Under the pieces are notes generated by a model. That model searched no databases, had not been told where the DNA came from, and was given only the letters and a program-made list of their open reading frames with translations. Of a stretch of DNA of 64,000 nt, positions 33,808 to 42,279 are shown piece by piece. Origin of the DNA: Microbacterium abyssi (lineage in GTDB: Bacteria; Actinomycetota; Actinomycetes; Actinomycetales; Microbacteriaceae); contig NZ_CP063815.1 of the NCBI RefSeq assembly GCF_015277895.1, forward strand, positions 2,666,001 to 2,730,000. The letters are read 5' to 3'. Position 1 is the first letter of the stretch. Every line of letters starts with the position of its first letter. The translations under genes and the position numbers were made by a program.

Positions 33808-33993
33808 ATGCGACCGAACGTGGGCGATCGCATCGTGACTCACGGGCGGACGGTGGGTGCCGTCGAGCGGACCGGCGAGGTCATCGAGATCCGAGGTTCC
33901 GAGGAGCATCCGCTGCTGGTGGTCCGATACGACGACGGGCACGAGACGATTCTCTCGCCCGGCAGCGACACGGTGATCCGGCACGTGGACTGA
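33808..33993 (+). CDS. DUF1918-like small protein
   Basis: A 61-residue protein, MRPNVGDRIVTHGRTVG then RTGEVIEIRGSEEHPLLVVRYDDGHETILSPGSD, matching the small DUF1918 beta-barrel (SH3-like) family of actinobacteria. The function is unknown. AGGAGG lies nine bases before the ATG. Confidence 0.85.
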   Translation: MRPNVGDRIVTHGRTVGAVERTGEVIEIRGSEEHPLLVVRYDDGHETILSPGSDTVIRHVD

Positions 33994-34068
33994 CGGCCGG
34001 GCACTACGATCCGCGGTCGCACCACGATCAGCGGTTCCGGGCGTCTCTCGGCCAGTATCGTGACCGCT

Positions 34069-34875
34069 ATGCCCGCATTCGAGCGTTTCAGAGATCGCCG
34101 CGCGGTGATCACCGGCGCCGCATCGGGCATCGGGCTGGAGTTGATGTTCGCGCTTGTGCGTCGGGGAGTTCACGTCGCCGCGTGCGATCTTGACGACGAC
34201 AGGCTTCAGTCCGCGGTTCGCAGAGCGCAGCGCCTGGCACCAGCGGTGCAGGTTACCGCGCACGTGTGCGACGTGTCCGATCGAGCCGCCGTGAGCGAGT
34301 TTCAGCGCGAGGTTGCGCAAGAACATCGCACAGACCACATCCACCTGCTGTTCAACAACGCCGGCGCTGTGGGTGGGATGTCTTTCGTGACCTCACCGCC
34401 GGAGGAATGGGAGCGCACCTTCGCGGTGTCATGGTCGGGTACGTACAACTGCACACGACAGTTCCTGCCGATGCTGCTCGCCGCGGATCAGGGCGTGGTC
34501 GTGAACACAGCGTCGGTGAATGCGCTCTGGGCAAGTCTCGGGTCTCGCACCCCGCATTCGGCGTACTCGTCGGCGAAGTTCGCGGTGCGCGGGTTCACCG
34601 AGTCACTCGTCGTCGATTTTCAGCGGAATGCGCCGCACCTCTCGGCTGTGCTCGTGCTGGCGGGTCATGTGCGAACGAGAATGCCCGCGCCGCCTCGCAC
34701 GTGGAAGCGCGCATTCGGCGGACTCTTCGCCGACTATGAGCCGGTTTCGCCCGAATCGGCGGCGACCGCGATTCTCGGTGCGGTCGAGCGCGGATCGTGG
34801 CGAGTGATCATCGGTGACGACGCCGCCGCGGTCGACGAGCGCGTACGGGCCGATCCCTGGAACGCGTACGACTAG
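34069..34875 (+). CDS. Short-chain dehydrogenase/reductase
   Basis: A 268-residue classical SDR. The cofactor loop is TGAASGIG and NNAG follows; the catalytic Tyr-Lys pair is in AYSSAKFAVRGF and a Ser lies in VNTASVNAL. A C-terminal extension is typical of membrane-lipid or steroid type SDRs. The substrate is unknown. TATCGT seven bases before ATG supports this start over the GTG at 34060. Codon choice is less biased than in neighbours, hinting at later acquisition. Confidence 0.87.
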   Translation: MPAFERFRDRRAVITGAASGIGLELMFALVRRGVHVAACDLDDDRLQSAVRRAQRLAPAVQVTAHVCDVSDRAAVSEFQREVAQEHRTDHIHLLFNNAGAVGGMSFVTSPPEEWERTFAVSWSGTYNCTRQFLPMLLAADQGVVVNTASVNALWASLGSRTPHSAYSSAKFAVRGFTESLVVDFQRNAPHLSAVLVLAGHVRTRMPAPPRTWKRAFGGLFADYEPVSPESAATAILGAVERGSWRVIIGDDAAAVDERVRADPWNAYD

Positions 34876-34914
34876 GTCGCGATCGTCCATCCCGAAGAAC
34901 GTCGTCGAAGATTT

Positions 34915-34954
34915 CGTTACCCGACCGTTGCATTCGTTACCTCGCCGTTATACA
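34915..34954 (+). promoter_or_regulatory. Tandem 20-mer GTTAC direct repeats ending in a -10 box
   Basis: Two 20-base units, CGTTACCCGACCGTTGCATT (34915-34934) and CGTTACCTCGCCGTTATACA (34935-34954), give four GTT(A/G)(C/T) half-sites spaced about 11, 9 and 11 bases. The second unit ends in TATACA, a good -10. Direct repeats on one helical face are typical of OmpR/PhoP-type activators (for example MtrA or PhoP). Which regulator binds is not known. Confidence 0.55.
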
Positions 34955-34965
34955 GTGGTCGCACG

Positions 34966-34998
34966 GTGAATGTTTGCTGTGGCATCCACCGCATGTGA
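34966..34998 (+). CDS. Ten-residue Cys-Cys leader peptide
   Basis: GTG at 34966 to TGA at 34996-34998 encodes VNVCCGIHRM (first residue read as Met). It lies a few bases after a TATACA box and before a terminator-like hairpin and the MarR gene. Consecutive Cys codons at the middle of a ten-codon ORF are what a cysteine-responsive leader would show. It is too short for statistical support as a gene, so this is inferred from position and context. Confidence 0.5.
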   Translation: MNVCCGIHRM

Positions 34999-35025
34999 TT
35001 GCAGGACACTCTTGGTGCAAGGGAC

Positions 35026-35059
35026 AAGGGCCGGCCGGAAGCCTCTCCGACCGGCCCTT
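35026..35059 (+). terminator. Leader hairpin (candidate attenuator) before the MarR gene
   Basis: AAGGGCCGG at 35026-35034 and CCGGCCCTT at 35051-35059 form a 9-bp stem with a 16-nt loop. The pyrimidine-rich TTCACCATTCCGTTACTCTTG follows as shorter blocks (TTCACCATT, CCGTTACTC). It lies between the Cys-Cys mini-ORF and the MarR start codon. A weaker TTGCA/TGCAA pairing (34999-35020) is just before it. Confidence 0.55.
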
Positions 35060-35084
35060 CACCATTCCGTTACTCTTGTGTCTC

Positions 35085-35513
35085 ATGACAGACCGCAAGC
35101 TCGCGCTCGAAGCGTGGGAGGGCCTGTTCCGCGCGCAACACGAGCTGTTCACGGCCATGAGCGCGGACTTCGAGGGCACCCCGATCACCCAGGCCGAGTA
35201 CGACGTGCTGCTCACCGTCACGCGGGCCCCTGACATGACCGCGCGGTTGCGCGACGTGACGACGAACATGCTCATCAGCCAGCCCAGCGTCTCTCGTCTC
35301 GTCGACCGCATGGTGACCCGCGGGCTGATCAGGAAGAGTGCCGATCCGGAGGACGGGCGCGGCTCGATCCTCACCGCGACGGATGCCGGTGCGCGCAGTT
35401 TCCGCGAAGTCGCCACCACGCACAGCCGCTCGATCGTCGAGCACATGTCAGCGCTCGACGAGGATGAGCTGCGCCATCTGCGACGACTGACGGACAAGCT
35501 CCGCGCGCACTGA
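35085..35513 (+). CDS. MarR-family transcription regulator
   Basis: A 142-residue regulator with the MarR winged-helix pattern: ITQAEYDVLLTVTRAPDM, LRDVTTNMLISQPSVSRLVDRMVTRGLI and KSADPEDGRGSILTATDAG (the D-x-R-G wing). The helices at both ends form the dimer interface. It has no cysteine, so it is not an OhrR-like thiol sensor. There is no Shine-Dalgarno; TACTCT ends eight bases before the ATG, so an internal leaderless promoter could coexist with the attenuated leader transcript. Confidence 0.92.
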   Translation: MTDRKLALEAWEGLFRAQHELFTAMSADFEGTPITQAEYDVLLTVTRAPDMTARLRDVTTNMLISQPSVSRLVDRMVTRGLIRKSADPEDGRGSILTATDAGARSFREVATTHSRSIVEHMSALDEDELRHLRRLTDKLRAH

Positions 35514-35604
35514 TCGCAGCATCCCACCCTGCTCGGTTCATGCCATCTCTGGCATAGTCGGGTGTGCAGACCCGCAGACACGGGCTGCGAGGGAGGGAAC
35601 ACAC

Positions 35605-37242
35605 ATGGAGATCGCCGGAGCCGTCGGAATTCTGATCCTCGTCGGCATCGCCGTCGTCGCCCTGATCGTCGTGGGCCTGATCGTGCTGCTGTTCGCACGC
35701 AGCTGGATCAAGGTCGCGCGCGCCGATGAGGCGCTGGTCATCTCGGGACGCAAGCAGAGGGTGCAGCGCGCGATCATCAGCGCCGACGGCACCGAGAGCT
35801 CCGAGAGCGTCGACTCGCCCGTCACCGTCATCGTGAACGGCAAGTCGCTGGTCAACCCGATCACGCAGCGCCACGAGATCATCTCGCTGCGCTCGCGCCA
35901 GGTGTCGCTGAACGCCGAGGCGCAGTCGCTCGACAGCGTGACGCTGAACGTCGACGGCGTCGCGATCGTGAAGATCGGCTCCGACCCGCTGTACGTGCGC
36001 CGTGCGGCCGAGCGCTTCGCGTCGCAGGATGCCGCGATCGAACAGTTCACGACCGAGCAGCTCGAGGGTGCGCTCCGCGGCATCGTCGCGACCCTGTCGG
36101 TGGTCGAGCTCATGCGCGAGCGCAAGAAATTCTCCGACCAGATCGCGGCGGACGTATCGCACGAACTTGCCGAGCAGGGGCTGATCCTCGACTCGTTCCA
36201 GATCAAGGGCATCACGGATGCCGTCGGGTACATCCAGTCGCTCGGAGCGCCCGAGATCCAGTCCAAGCGCCAGGCCGCGGAGATCTCGCAGACCAACGCC
36301 GACCGTGCGATCAACCAGAAGAACATCGCCAACCAGGAATCCAACCTGGTCGAGCAGACCGCCCTCGACACGAACACTGCGAATGCCAACGCCGGAATCG
36401 GTCGCGCCCGCGCAGAAGCCGAGCAGGCCGAGCATCTCGCGCGCGCCCAGGCCGAGCAGGCCGTCCTGCAGCAGCAGGCCGAGAACCGGCAGGCCCAGCT
36501 GGATGCCGACGTCAAGCGCGTCGCCGACGCACAGCGCTACGAAGCGGAGACCCGCGCGCAGGCCGACCTGTACACCCGCGAGCGTGCGGCAGAGGCCGCC
36601 GCGATCGAGCAGGTCAAGCAGGCCGAGGCGCGCACCCGCATCGCCGAGCAGCAGGCAGAGGCCGACCGCGCTCGCGCTGCCGGTGAAGCCGCAGCGGCGG
36701 AGGCGAAGGCCGCCGGTGAAGCCAACGCTCTGCGCGCACTCGCCGACGCCGAAGCCGAAGCGCGTCGCCTGCGCGCGAATGCTGAAGCCGACGCCATCCG
36801 CGCGGAGGGTGAGGCTCGCGCTGCCGCCGTCGAGGCAGAGGCCAAGGCCATCGCATCCAACCAGGAGGCGATCCTGTCCCAGCGCGTCCTCGACGTGCTT
36901 CCGACGATGATGGGCGAGTTCGCGAAGGGTTATGCGGCGATCGGCAGCGTCTCGATCGTCGGCGGTTCCGGAGATGACGGTGCGTCGAACGTCGTCGGCG
37001 CCGACAACGCCAAAGCGCTCAAGTCGGTCTTCGACAGCGTGAGCTCCGCGACCGGCCTCGACCTCGCCGCGATCATCCAGGGCCAGGCCGTCGGCCGCGG
37101 GATCGGTGAGAGCCTCGCCGCGTCGGGGGCGGCATCCGCGCAGGCACCTTCCGAAGCCCCTGCTCAGGCGCAGCAGAAGCGGACGGCCACGAAGACCGCC
37201 GATTCGGCGACGCCCCCACCGCCGCCCGCTTCGGCGGAGTGA
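35605..37242 (+). CDS. Flotillin-like SPFH-domain protein
   Basis: A 545-residue membrane-scaffold protein. It has one N-terminal transmembrane helix (VGILILVGIAVVALIVVGLIVLLF, quoted in part), an SPFH/band-7 domain (about 30-210: FASQDAAIEQFTTEQLEGALRGIVATLS), a long Ala/Glu/Gln-rich coiled coil (about 230-420) and a Pro/Ala-rich C-terminus. Flotillins organise lipid microdomains and help membrane signalling and fluidity. GGGAGGG precedes ATG 35605. No NfeD partner gene is adjacent. Confidence 0.92.
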   Translation: MEIAGAVGILILVGIAVVALIVVGLIVLLFARSWIKVARADEALVISGRKQRVQRAIISADGTESSESVDSPVTVIVNGKSLVNPITQRHEIISLRSRQVSLNAEAQSLDSVTLNVDGVAIVKIGSDPLYVRRAAERFASQDAAIEQFTTEQLEGALRGIVATLSVVELMRERKKFSDQIAADVSHELAEQGLILDSFQIKGITDAVGYIQSLGAPEIQSKRQAAEISQTNADRAINQKNIANQESNLVEQTALDTNTANANAGIGRARAEAEQAEHLARAQAEQAVLQQQAENRQAQLDADVKRVADAQRYEAETRAQADLYTRERAAEAAAIEQVKQAEARTRIAEQQAEADRARAAGEAAAAEAKAAGEANALRALADAEAEARRLRANAEADAIRAEGEARAAAVEAEAKAIASNQEAILSQRVLDVLPTMMGEFAKGYAAIGSVSIVGGSGDDGASNVVGADNAKALKSVFDSVSSATGLDLAAIIQGQAVGRGIGESLAASGAASAQAPSEAPAQAQQKRTATKTADSATPPPPPASAE

Positions 37243-37321
37243 TTCCTCGGCGACGCCGATCGCGAAACTGATCCGCGGTCGGCGTCTCCGTCATGGCGCG
37301 TGCGCAGCCGGGTGCCGGAGA

Positions 37322-37473
37322 GGCTTCGACTCGCTCCGCTCGCTCAGCCCGTTTCGTCTCCGGCGCTGCGCGCCTTCGCTCAACGACCGCAACTCGGACG
37401 CCTGCGGGACGCCCCGCGAGCGGAGCGAGACGAAACGGGCTGAGCGCAGTCGCGGAGCGACGAAGTCGAAGCC
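37322..37473. repeat. Dispersed inverted-repeat element, copy 3
   Basis: It begins GGCTTCGACTCGCTCCGCTC, then CAGCCCGTTTCGTCT, an internal GGCGCTGCGCGCC hairpin and CTTCGCTCAACGACC. The inverted half contains GAGACGAAACGGGCTGAGC and ends AGTCGAAGCC at 37473, directly before the first in-frame ATG of the hrpB reading frame. It fills most of the gap between the flotillin gene and hrpB. Confidence 0.85.
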
Positions 37474-37509
37474 ATGGCTCCGGAACTGATGATGCTCGAG
37501 GATGGAAGG

Positions 37510-40086
37510 GTGAAGAGCGCCCCGTTCGACATCGCCTCCATCGGCTCCGGCCTCGCTTTCGCGGCGGCGCTGGACGACCTCGGCGCTGCGCTCGAGAGCT
37601 CGTCCGTCGTCGTCAGCGCCCCGCCGGGCACGGGCAAGACCACGCTCGTGCCGCCCGTCCTCGCCAACCGCACCGGCGGCCGCGTGATCGTCACGCAGCC
37701 CCGCAGGGTCGCCGCCCGCGCCGCCGCACGTCGGTTGGCGCAGCTCGACGGCTCTCCGCTCGGCCGCCGCGTCGGGTTCACCGTCCGCGGCGAGCGCCAA
37801 GTCGAGTCCGCCACGCGGATCGAGTTCGTCACTGCGGGCGTGCTGCTGCGCCGCCTGCTCGCGGACCCTGGGCTCGACGGCGTCGACGCCGTCATCATCG
37901 ACGAGGTGCACGAACGCGCCCTCGAGACTGACCTGCTGATCGGACTCCTCGGCGAGGTGCGCGAACTCCGCGACGATCTCGTCATCGTCGCCATGTCCGC
38001 CACGCTCGACGCTGAGAAGATCGCCGGCGTGCTGGGGCAGGGCGCCGTGGGCCAGGATGCCGCACCCGCCCCCATCGTCACCCAGACAGTCCCCCAGCAT
38101 CCGCTCGAGGAGCGCTGGGCACCGAGCTCCGCACCACGACTCGATGAGCGCGGAGTCACCTGGGCTTTCCTCGACCACGTGGCGGATGTCACGGCATCAG
38201 CCGGTCTCGACCTGTTCCGCGCCGATCCGGCGGCCGACGTCCTCGTCTTCGCGCCGGGCGCGCGCGAGGTGTCCGAGATCGCTCACCGCGTCCGCCGGCG
38301 CGCCGGCGACGTCGACGTCCGTGAACTGCACGGGCAGCTGACCGCGGTCGAGCAGGATGCCGTGATCCGGGGCCGCGGCATCCAGGGACCCCCGCGCATC
38401 ATCGTCACGACGTCGCTCGCCGAGTCGTCGCTCACCGTTCCCGGCGTGCGCCTCGTCGTCGACACCTGCCTGTCCCGCTATCCGCAACGCGACGCCGCTC
38501 GCGGCATGAGCGGTCTCGTCACGGGCCCGACCTCCCGGGCCTCGGCGGTCCAGCGCGCCGGGCGCGCGACGCGCCAGGGCGCGGGGACGGTCATCCGCTG
38601 CGTCGACGAGCGCACGTTCGCGGCGGCCCCGTCCCGTCCGGCACCCGAGATCGCGACGACCGATCTGACGGATGCCGCACTGCTGCTCGCGTGCTGGGGC
38701 GCTCCGGGCGGGGCGGGTCTGCGGCTTCTCGACCCGATGCCCGCCGACAGCCTGAACGACGCCCTCACCGTGCTGCGCGGACTCGGCGCGATCTACGACG
38801 ACGGCCGGGCCACGCCCGCCGGGCGGGAACTCGCCCGCGTTCCGACCGATCCTCGCCTCGCCCGCGCGCTCCGCGACGGCGCACCGCTGGTGGGGGCGAG
38901 ATTCGCCGCCGAAGTCGTCGCGCTCCTGGGCGGAGAGATCCGCATCGCCGACGGCGACCTCGCCGCCGCGCTCGTCGCGATGCGAGATCGCCGGGCGCCC
39001 GATTCCCGTCGCTGGGCACAGGAGGTCACCCGCCTCCTGCGTTCGGTGAACTCCGCGGCCCCTCACAGCACCCGGGCGACCACCGACGACATCGGCCTCG
39101 TCGTCGCGCTCGCGTTCCCCGAACGGGTCGCCCGGCGCGTGGATCGCTCGGCTCACGGAGCGACCTTCCTGCTGGCATCCGGAACCCGCGCCGGGATCAC
39201 CGGTCCGCTGGCCGACGCCGAATGGCTGGCCGTGGCGGACGTCTCACGGGCGCAGGGGCGTGCGGCCGGTGGCACCGGGGCCGTCATCCGCGCCGCCGCC
39301 ACGATCTCCGAGGAACACGTCGAGCAGGCGGCCGGTCATCTCCTCACCGATCGCGTCGAGGCGGACTTCTCGGGCGGACGCGTCGTCGCGCGTCGCGAGC
39401 GGCGCATCGGCGCGATCGTGCGGTCGTCCGTCCCGGTGCGCGCGCAGGCCGACGACGGCGGCCGCGACGCCGTGCGCCGAGCGATCGAACAGTACGGCCT
39501 CGGCGTCTTCACGTGGTCGGATGCCGCGGACGCCCTTCGATGCCGGCTCGCCCTGCTGCATCGAGAGCTCGGGATGCCGTGGCCCGACGTCTCGGACGGC
39601 GCACTGCTCGCCGGCCTCGACACATGGCTCGATCCGGAGCTCGATTCCCTCGCAGGCGGCGCCCCCGCTGCGCGCATCGACCTCGCCCCGGCGCTGCGAC
39701 GTCTGCTGCCCTGGCCCGCCGCCGCAGACCTCGACGCCCTCGCGCCCGAGCGTCTCGAGGTACCGAGCGGTTCGCGCGTCCGCATCGCCTACCCGCCGCT
39801 CGACGATCCAGCGGCACGACCGGTCGTCGCCGTCAAACTGCAGGAGTGCTTCGGGTGGGCGCAGACCCCGCGACTGGTGAACGGACGCGTGCCGGTGCTG
39901 TTCCATCTGCTCTCGCCGGCCGGACGCCCGCTGGCCGTCACCGCCGACCTCGCGTCGTTCTGGTCGGGTCCGTATGCGCAGGTGCGCGCGGAGATGCGGG
40001 GACGGTACCCGAAGCATCCCTGGCCGGAGGACCCCTGGGATGCCGCGCCGACCCGTCACACGAAGAATCGGGCAGAGCGGGCGTAG
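37510..40086 (+). CDS. hrpB: ATP-dependent RNA helicase HrpB
   Basis: An 858-residue DEAH-box helicase. The motifs in order are APPGTGKTTLV (I), DEVHERALETD (II, DEVH), AMSATLDAEKI (III), TSLAESSLTVPGVRLVVDT (V) and QRAGRATRQGAGT (VI). HA2/OB-type domains and the HrpB C-terminal domain (FSGGRVVARRERRIGAIV; PKHPWPEDPWDAAPTRHTK) follow. HrpB homologues begin near FDIASIGSGLAFAAAL. I therefore prefer the GTG at 37510, which has GAGGATGGAAGG in front. An ATG at 37474, which follows repeat copy 3 immediately, would add 12 residues. The cellular role of HrpB is poorly defined. Confidence 0.9.
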   Translation: MKSAPFDIASIGSGLAFAAALDDLGAALESSSVVVSAPPGTGKTTLVPPVLANRTGGRVIVTQPRRVAARAAARRLAQLDGSPLGRRVGFTVRGERQVESATRIEFVTAGVLLRRLLADPGLDGVDAVIIDEVHERALETDLLIGLLGEVRELRDDLVIVAMSATLDAEKIAGVLGQGAVGQDAAPAPIVTQTVPQHPLEERWAPSSAPRLDERGVTWAFLDHVADVTASAGLDLFRADPAADVLVFAPGAREVSEIAHRVRRRAGDVDVRELHGQLTAVEQDAVIRGRGIQGPPRIIVTTSLAESSLTVPGVRLVVDTCLSRYPQRDAARGMSGLVTGPTSRASAVQRAGRATRQGAGTVIRCVDERTFAAAPSRPAPEIATTDLTDAALLLACWGAPGGAGLRLLDPMPADSLNDALTVLRGLGAIYDDGRATPAGRELARVPTDPRLARALRDGAPLVGARFAAEVVALLGGEIRIADGDLAAALVAMRDRRAPDSRRWAQEVTRLLRSVNSAAPHSTRATTDDIGLVVALAFPERVARRVDRSAHGATFLLASGTRAGITGPLADAEWLAVADVSRAQGRAAGGTGAVIRAAATISEEHVEQAAGHLLTDRVEADFSGGRVVARRERRIGAIVRSSVPVRAQADDGGRDAVRRAIEQYGLGVFTWSDAADALRCRLALLHRELGMPWPDVSDGALLAGLDTWLDPELDSLAGGAPAARIDLAPALRRLLPWPAAADLDALAPERLEVPSGSRVRIAYPPLDDPAARPVVAVKLQECFGWAQTPRLVNGRVPVLFHLLSPAGRPLAVTADLASFWSGPYAQVRAEMRGRYPKHPWPEDPWDAAPTRHTKNRAERA

Positions 40087-40097
40087 GTGGCGCGGGG

Positions 40098-40832
40098 CTA
40101 ACGGGTGCGACGGCGCAGGGTGAGAGATGCGAGCAGAAGTGCGCCGACGGCGAAGGCGAGCACGATCAGCAGCGGACCGAACACGTCCCACCCCTCATCC
40201 CCCGCGGCGACCGCGTTGATCGTGTCGATCGCGTAACTGAGCGGCAGCCAGTCGGAGATGGCGTACAGCACGTCCGGCATCTGATCGCGCGGCATGAACA
40301 GTCCGCCGAGGATGATCTGCGGGAACACCAGCAACGGCATGAACTGCACGGCCTGGAACTCGGTCTGCGCGAAAGCGCTTGCGAGCAGACCGAGTGCGGT
40401 GCCGAGAAGGGCGTCGACGATCGCGACGAGTCCGAGCTGCCACAGCGGCCCGTCGACGGACAGCCCGCACACCCAGACGGCGAAGCTCACGGTGACGACC
40501 GCCTGCAGCAGCGCCATCAGACCGAACGCCAGCGCGTACCCGAGGATGAAGTCCGGTTTGCCCAGCGGTGTCGTCATCAGCCGCTCGAGCGTCCCGGACC
40601 GCCGTTCGCGCAGCGTCGTGATCGACGTGATCAGGAACATCACGATGAACGGGAACAGCGCCAGGATCGCCCCGCCGAACTGGTCGAACACGCCCTCCTG
40701 GTCGCTGAACAGCCAGGCGAACAGCCCGACCAGCAGACTCGGTGCGATCAGCATCAGGGCGATCGAGCGGGGGTCGTGCCGCAGTTGCGCCAGCACCCGT
40801 CCCGCGGTCGCGAACGTCCGGCGCCCGTTCAC
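40098..40832 (-). CDS. ABC-2 type exporter permease
   Basis: A 244-residue permease with six hydrophobic helices and the ABC-2 signature TTLRERRSGTLERLMTTPLGKPDFILGY in the first cytoplasmic loop, followed by LVFPQIILGGLFMPRDQMP. GTG at 40832 overlaps the stop of the ATPase by four bases (GTGA). It forms a two-component exporter with the upstream ATPase; the substrate is unknown. Confidence 0.92.
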   Translation of the reverse strand: MNGRRTFATAGRVLAQLRHDPRSIALMLIAPSLLVGLFAWLFSDQEGVFDQFGGAILALFPFIVMFLITSITTLRERRSGTLERLMTTPLGKPDFILGYALAFGLMALLQAVVTVSFAVWVCGLSVDGPLWQLGLVAIVDALLGTALGLLASAFAQTEFQAVQFMPLLVFPQIILGGLFMPRDQMPDVLYAISDWLPLSYAIDTINAVAAGDEGWDVFGPLLIVLAFAVGALLLASLTLRRRTR

Positions 40833-41623
40833 TCTCCGGCCTCCTCTTCGGTCTCGCGCGCTTCTCGACGCGACCGGCGGGTCTCGCCGTTCGGCGATGC
40901 GGATGCCGTGCGATCCCGCTCGATCAGGGCGAGGAACGCGGCCTCCGGGTCGGACGTGCCGGTGTCCTCCAGGAGTGCGGACGGGGTCGTGTCGGCGATG
41001 ATCCGCCCTTCGCGCATCAGCAGCAGCCGATCGCATCGCAGCGCCTCGTCCATCACGTGGCTCGACACGACCATCGTCACGCCGCGATCGGCAAGGCCAC
41101 GGAACAGCTGCCACAGCTCGGAGCGCAGTACCGGATCGAGGCCGACGGTGGGCTCGTCGAGCACGATCAGCTCCGGGGAGCCGATCAGCGCCATCCCGAG
41201 CGAAACCCGGATGCTCTGTCCGCCGCTCACGGAATCGACCAGCTGCCCGGCCTGACCCCGCAGCCCGACCTCGTCGATCACGCGGTCGACGTCCCCCTTC
41301 GGCGCCTTCAGGAGCGACGCGACGTAGGCGAGGTTCTGCCGAACGCTCAGGTCGCCGTAGACCGCCGCACCCTGCGTACCGTAGGCGACGCGATGCCGGA
41401 GCTGCCGCGATCCCCCCGGCTCGCCGAGAACCATGACGTCACCGGAAGTGATCTTCTGCACGCCGACGATCGAGCGCATGAGCGTGGTCTTGCCGCATCC
41501 GGACGGCCCGAGAAGGCCGGTGATCTGCCCTCGCGGGATCGTGAGGTCGACCCCGTCGAAGACCCGCACCGCGCCGCGGCGCACATGCAGGTCAGCGATC
41601 TCGACCGCCGGGTTATTCATCAT
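40829..41623 (-). CDS. ABC exporter ATPase
   Basis: A 264-residue ATP-binding subunit with Walker A GPSGCGKTT, a Q-loop in AYGTQGAAVY, signature VSGGQSIRVSLGMALIG and Walker B LIVLDEPTVGLDP. It has a charged C-terminal tail (RRSRREARETEEEAGE). The double ATG (41623/41620) lies inside an 18-bp palindrome, the candidate TetR operator, and AATATT is six bases before the first ATG. It is probably a leaderless transcript repressed from the start codon itself. Confidence 0.93.
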   Translation of the reverse strand: MMNNPAVEIADLHVRRGAVRVFDGVDLTIPRGQITGLLGPSGCGKTTLMRSIVGVQKITSGDVMVLGEPGGSRQLRHRVAYGTQGAAVYGDLSVRQNLAYVASLLKAPKGDVDRVIDEVGLRGQAGQLVDSVSGGQSIRVSLGMALIGSPELIVLDEPTVGLDPVLRSELWQLFRGLADRGVTMVVSSHVMDEALRCDRLLLMREGRIIADTTPSALLEDTGTSDPEAAFLALIERDRTASASPNGETRRSRREARETEEEAGE

Positions 41624-41632
41624 GTGATGAAT
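41615..41632. promoter_or_regulatory. Palindromic operator over the ABC start codon
   Basis: ATTCATCA-TG-TGATGAAT (41615-41632) has perfect 8-bp arms around a 2-bp centre. It covers the first two ATG codons of the ABC ATPase gene and its likely start site, and lies 40 bases after the end of the TetR gene. The size and symmetry fit a TetR-dimer site. Confidence 0.7.
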
Positions 41633-41672
41633 ATTGCACCCGTGACGCCCAGGGGTCAAGGGGATGTGCGGT

Positions 41673-42260
41673 TCAGTCGAACAGGTAGCGCTGGACCGTC
41701 GGCCCGACCCGCGCCACGAGCTCGTCCACCGATGCCCCCGTCAGCGCGGGGAGCTTCACGATGTACCGGGCGATGATGAGCCCGGCGATCTGCGATGCGA
41801 CGAGCGAGGCGCGCAGCTCGGCATCCGGAGCATCGATCTCCGCGGCGATCCGCGGCAGCAGCTCTCGAGACATGAAGCCCGTGACGAGCGGACCGGTCAG
41901 CTTTCCGCTGACGACCGTGCGGAGCACCATGACACCGCGCTTTCGTACGTCGGGCCGCTCGAACGACTCCAGCACGAAGCGCACGATGCGCTCCCCCGCG
42001 TCGCCCCGCGGCCCGCGGAGGATCGCGGGCACCTCGACGTCGGGGCGGACCGGGAACCCGGCGACCTCGGCGAAAAGATCGGCCTTGGTGCCGAAGTAGT
42101 GGTGCACCAGCGCCGAGTCGACCTCCGCCCGCGCCGCGATCGCGCGCATGGTCGCGCCGTCGTAGCCGTGCTCGCCGAACTCGTGCATCGCCGCGGCCTC
42201 GATCCGCGCACGGGCGTCGGAGGCGCCGGGGGGCCTGCCGCGCCCGCGTCTGCTCACCAT
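41673..42260 (-). CDS. TetR-family transcription regulator
   Basis: A 195-residue regulator. It has a basic N-terminus (SRRGRGRPPGASDARARIEAAAMHEF) and a TetR helix-turn-helix with YDGATMRAIAARAEVDSALVHHYFGTKADLF, followed by a ligand domain resembling the AefR/TetR_C group. It lies upstream of, and in line with, the ABC exporter genes and is their likely repressor through the palindrome at 41615-41632. ATG 42260 is chosen over the GTG two codons earlier. Confidence 0.93.
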   Translation of the reverse strand: MVSRRGRGRPPGASDARARIEAAAMHEFGEHGYDGATMRAIAARAEVDSALVHHYFGTKADLFAEVAGFPVRPDVEVPAILRGPRGDAGERIVRFVLESFERPDVRKRGVMVLRTVVSGKLTGPLVTGFMSRELLPRIAAEIDAPDAELRASLVASQIAGLIIARYIVKLPALTGASVDELVARVGPTVQRYLFD

Positions 42261-42279
42261 GGGCACAGCCTACGACTCG

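Noticed and set aside
34060..34068. GTG start for the SDR gene at 34060
   Set aside because: TATCGT lies at the right distance for a leaderless start at ATG 34069, and the extra three codons have no ribosome site.
35085..35513. OhrR-type thiol-sensing MarR protein, suggested by the Cys-Cys leader
   Set aside because: The protein contains no cysteine residue, so direct thiol sensing by the MarR protein is excluded.
38691..41255. An 854-codon plus-strand open frame
   Set aside because: It lies in another frame of hrpB and antisense to the ABC genes; it is an artefact of GC-rich codon use.
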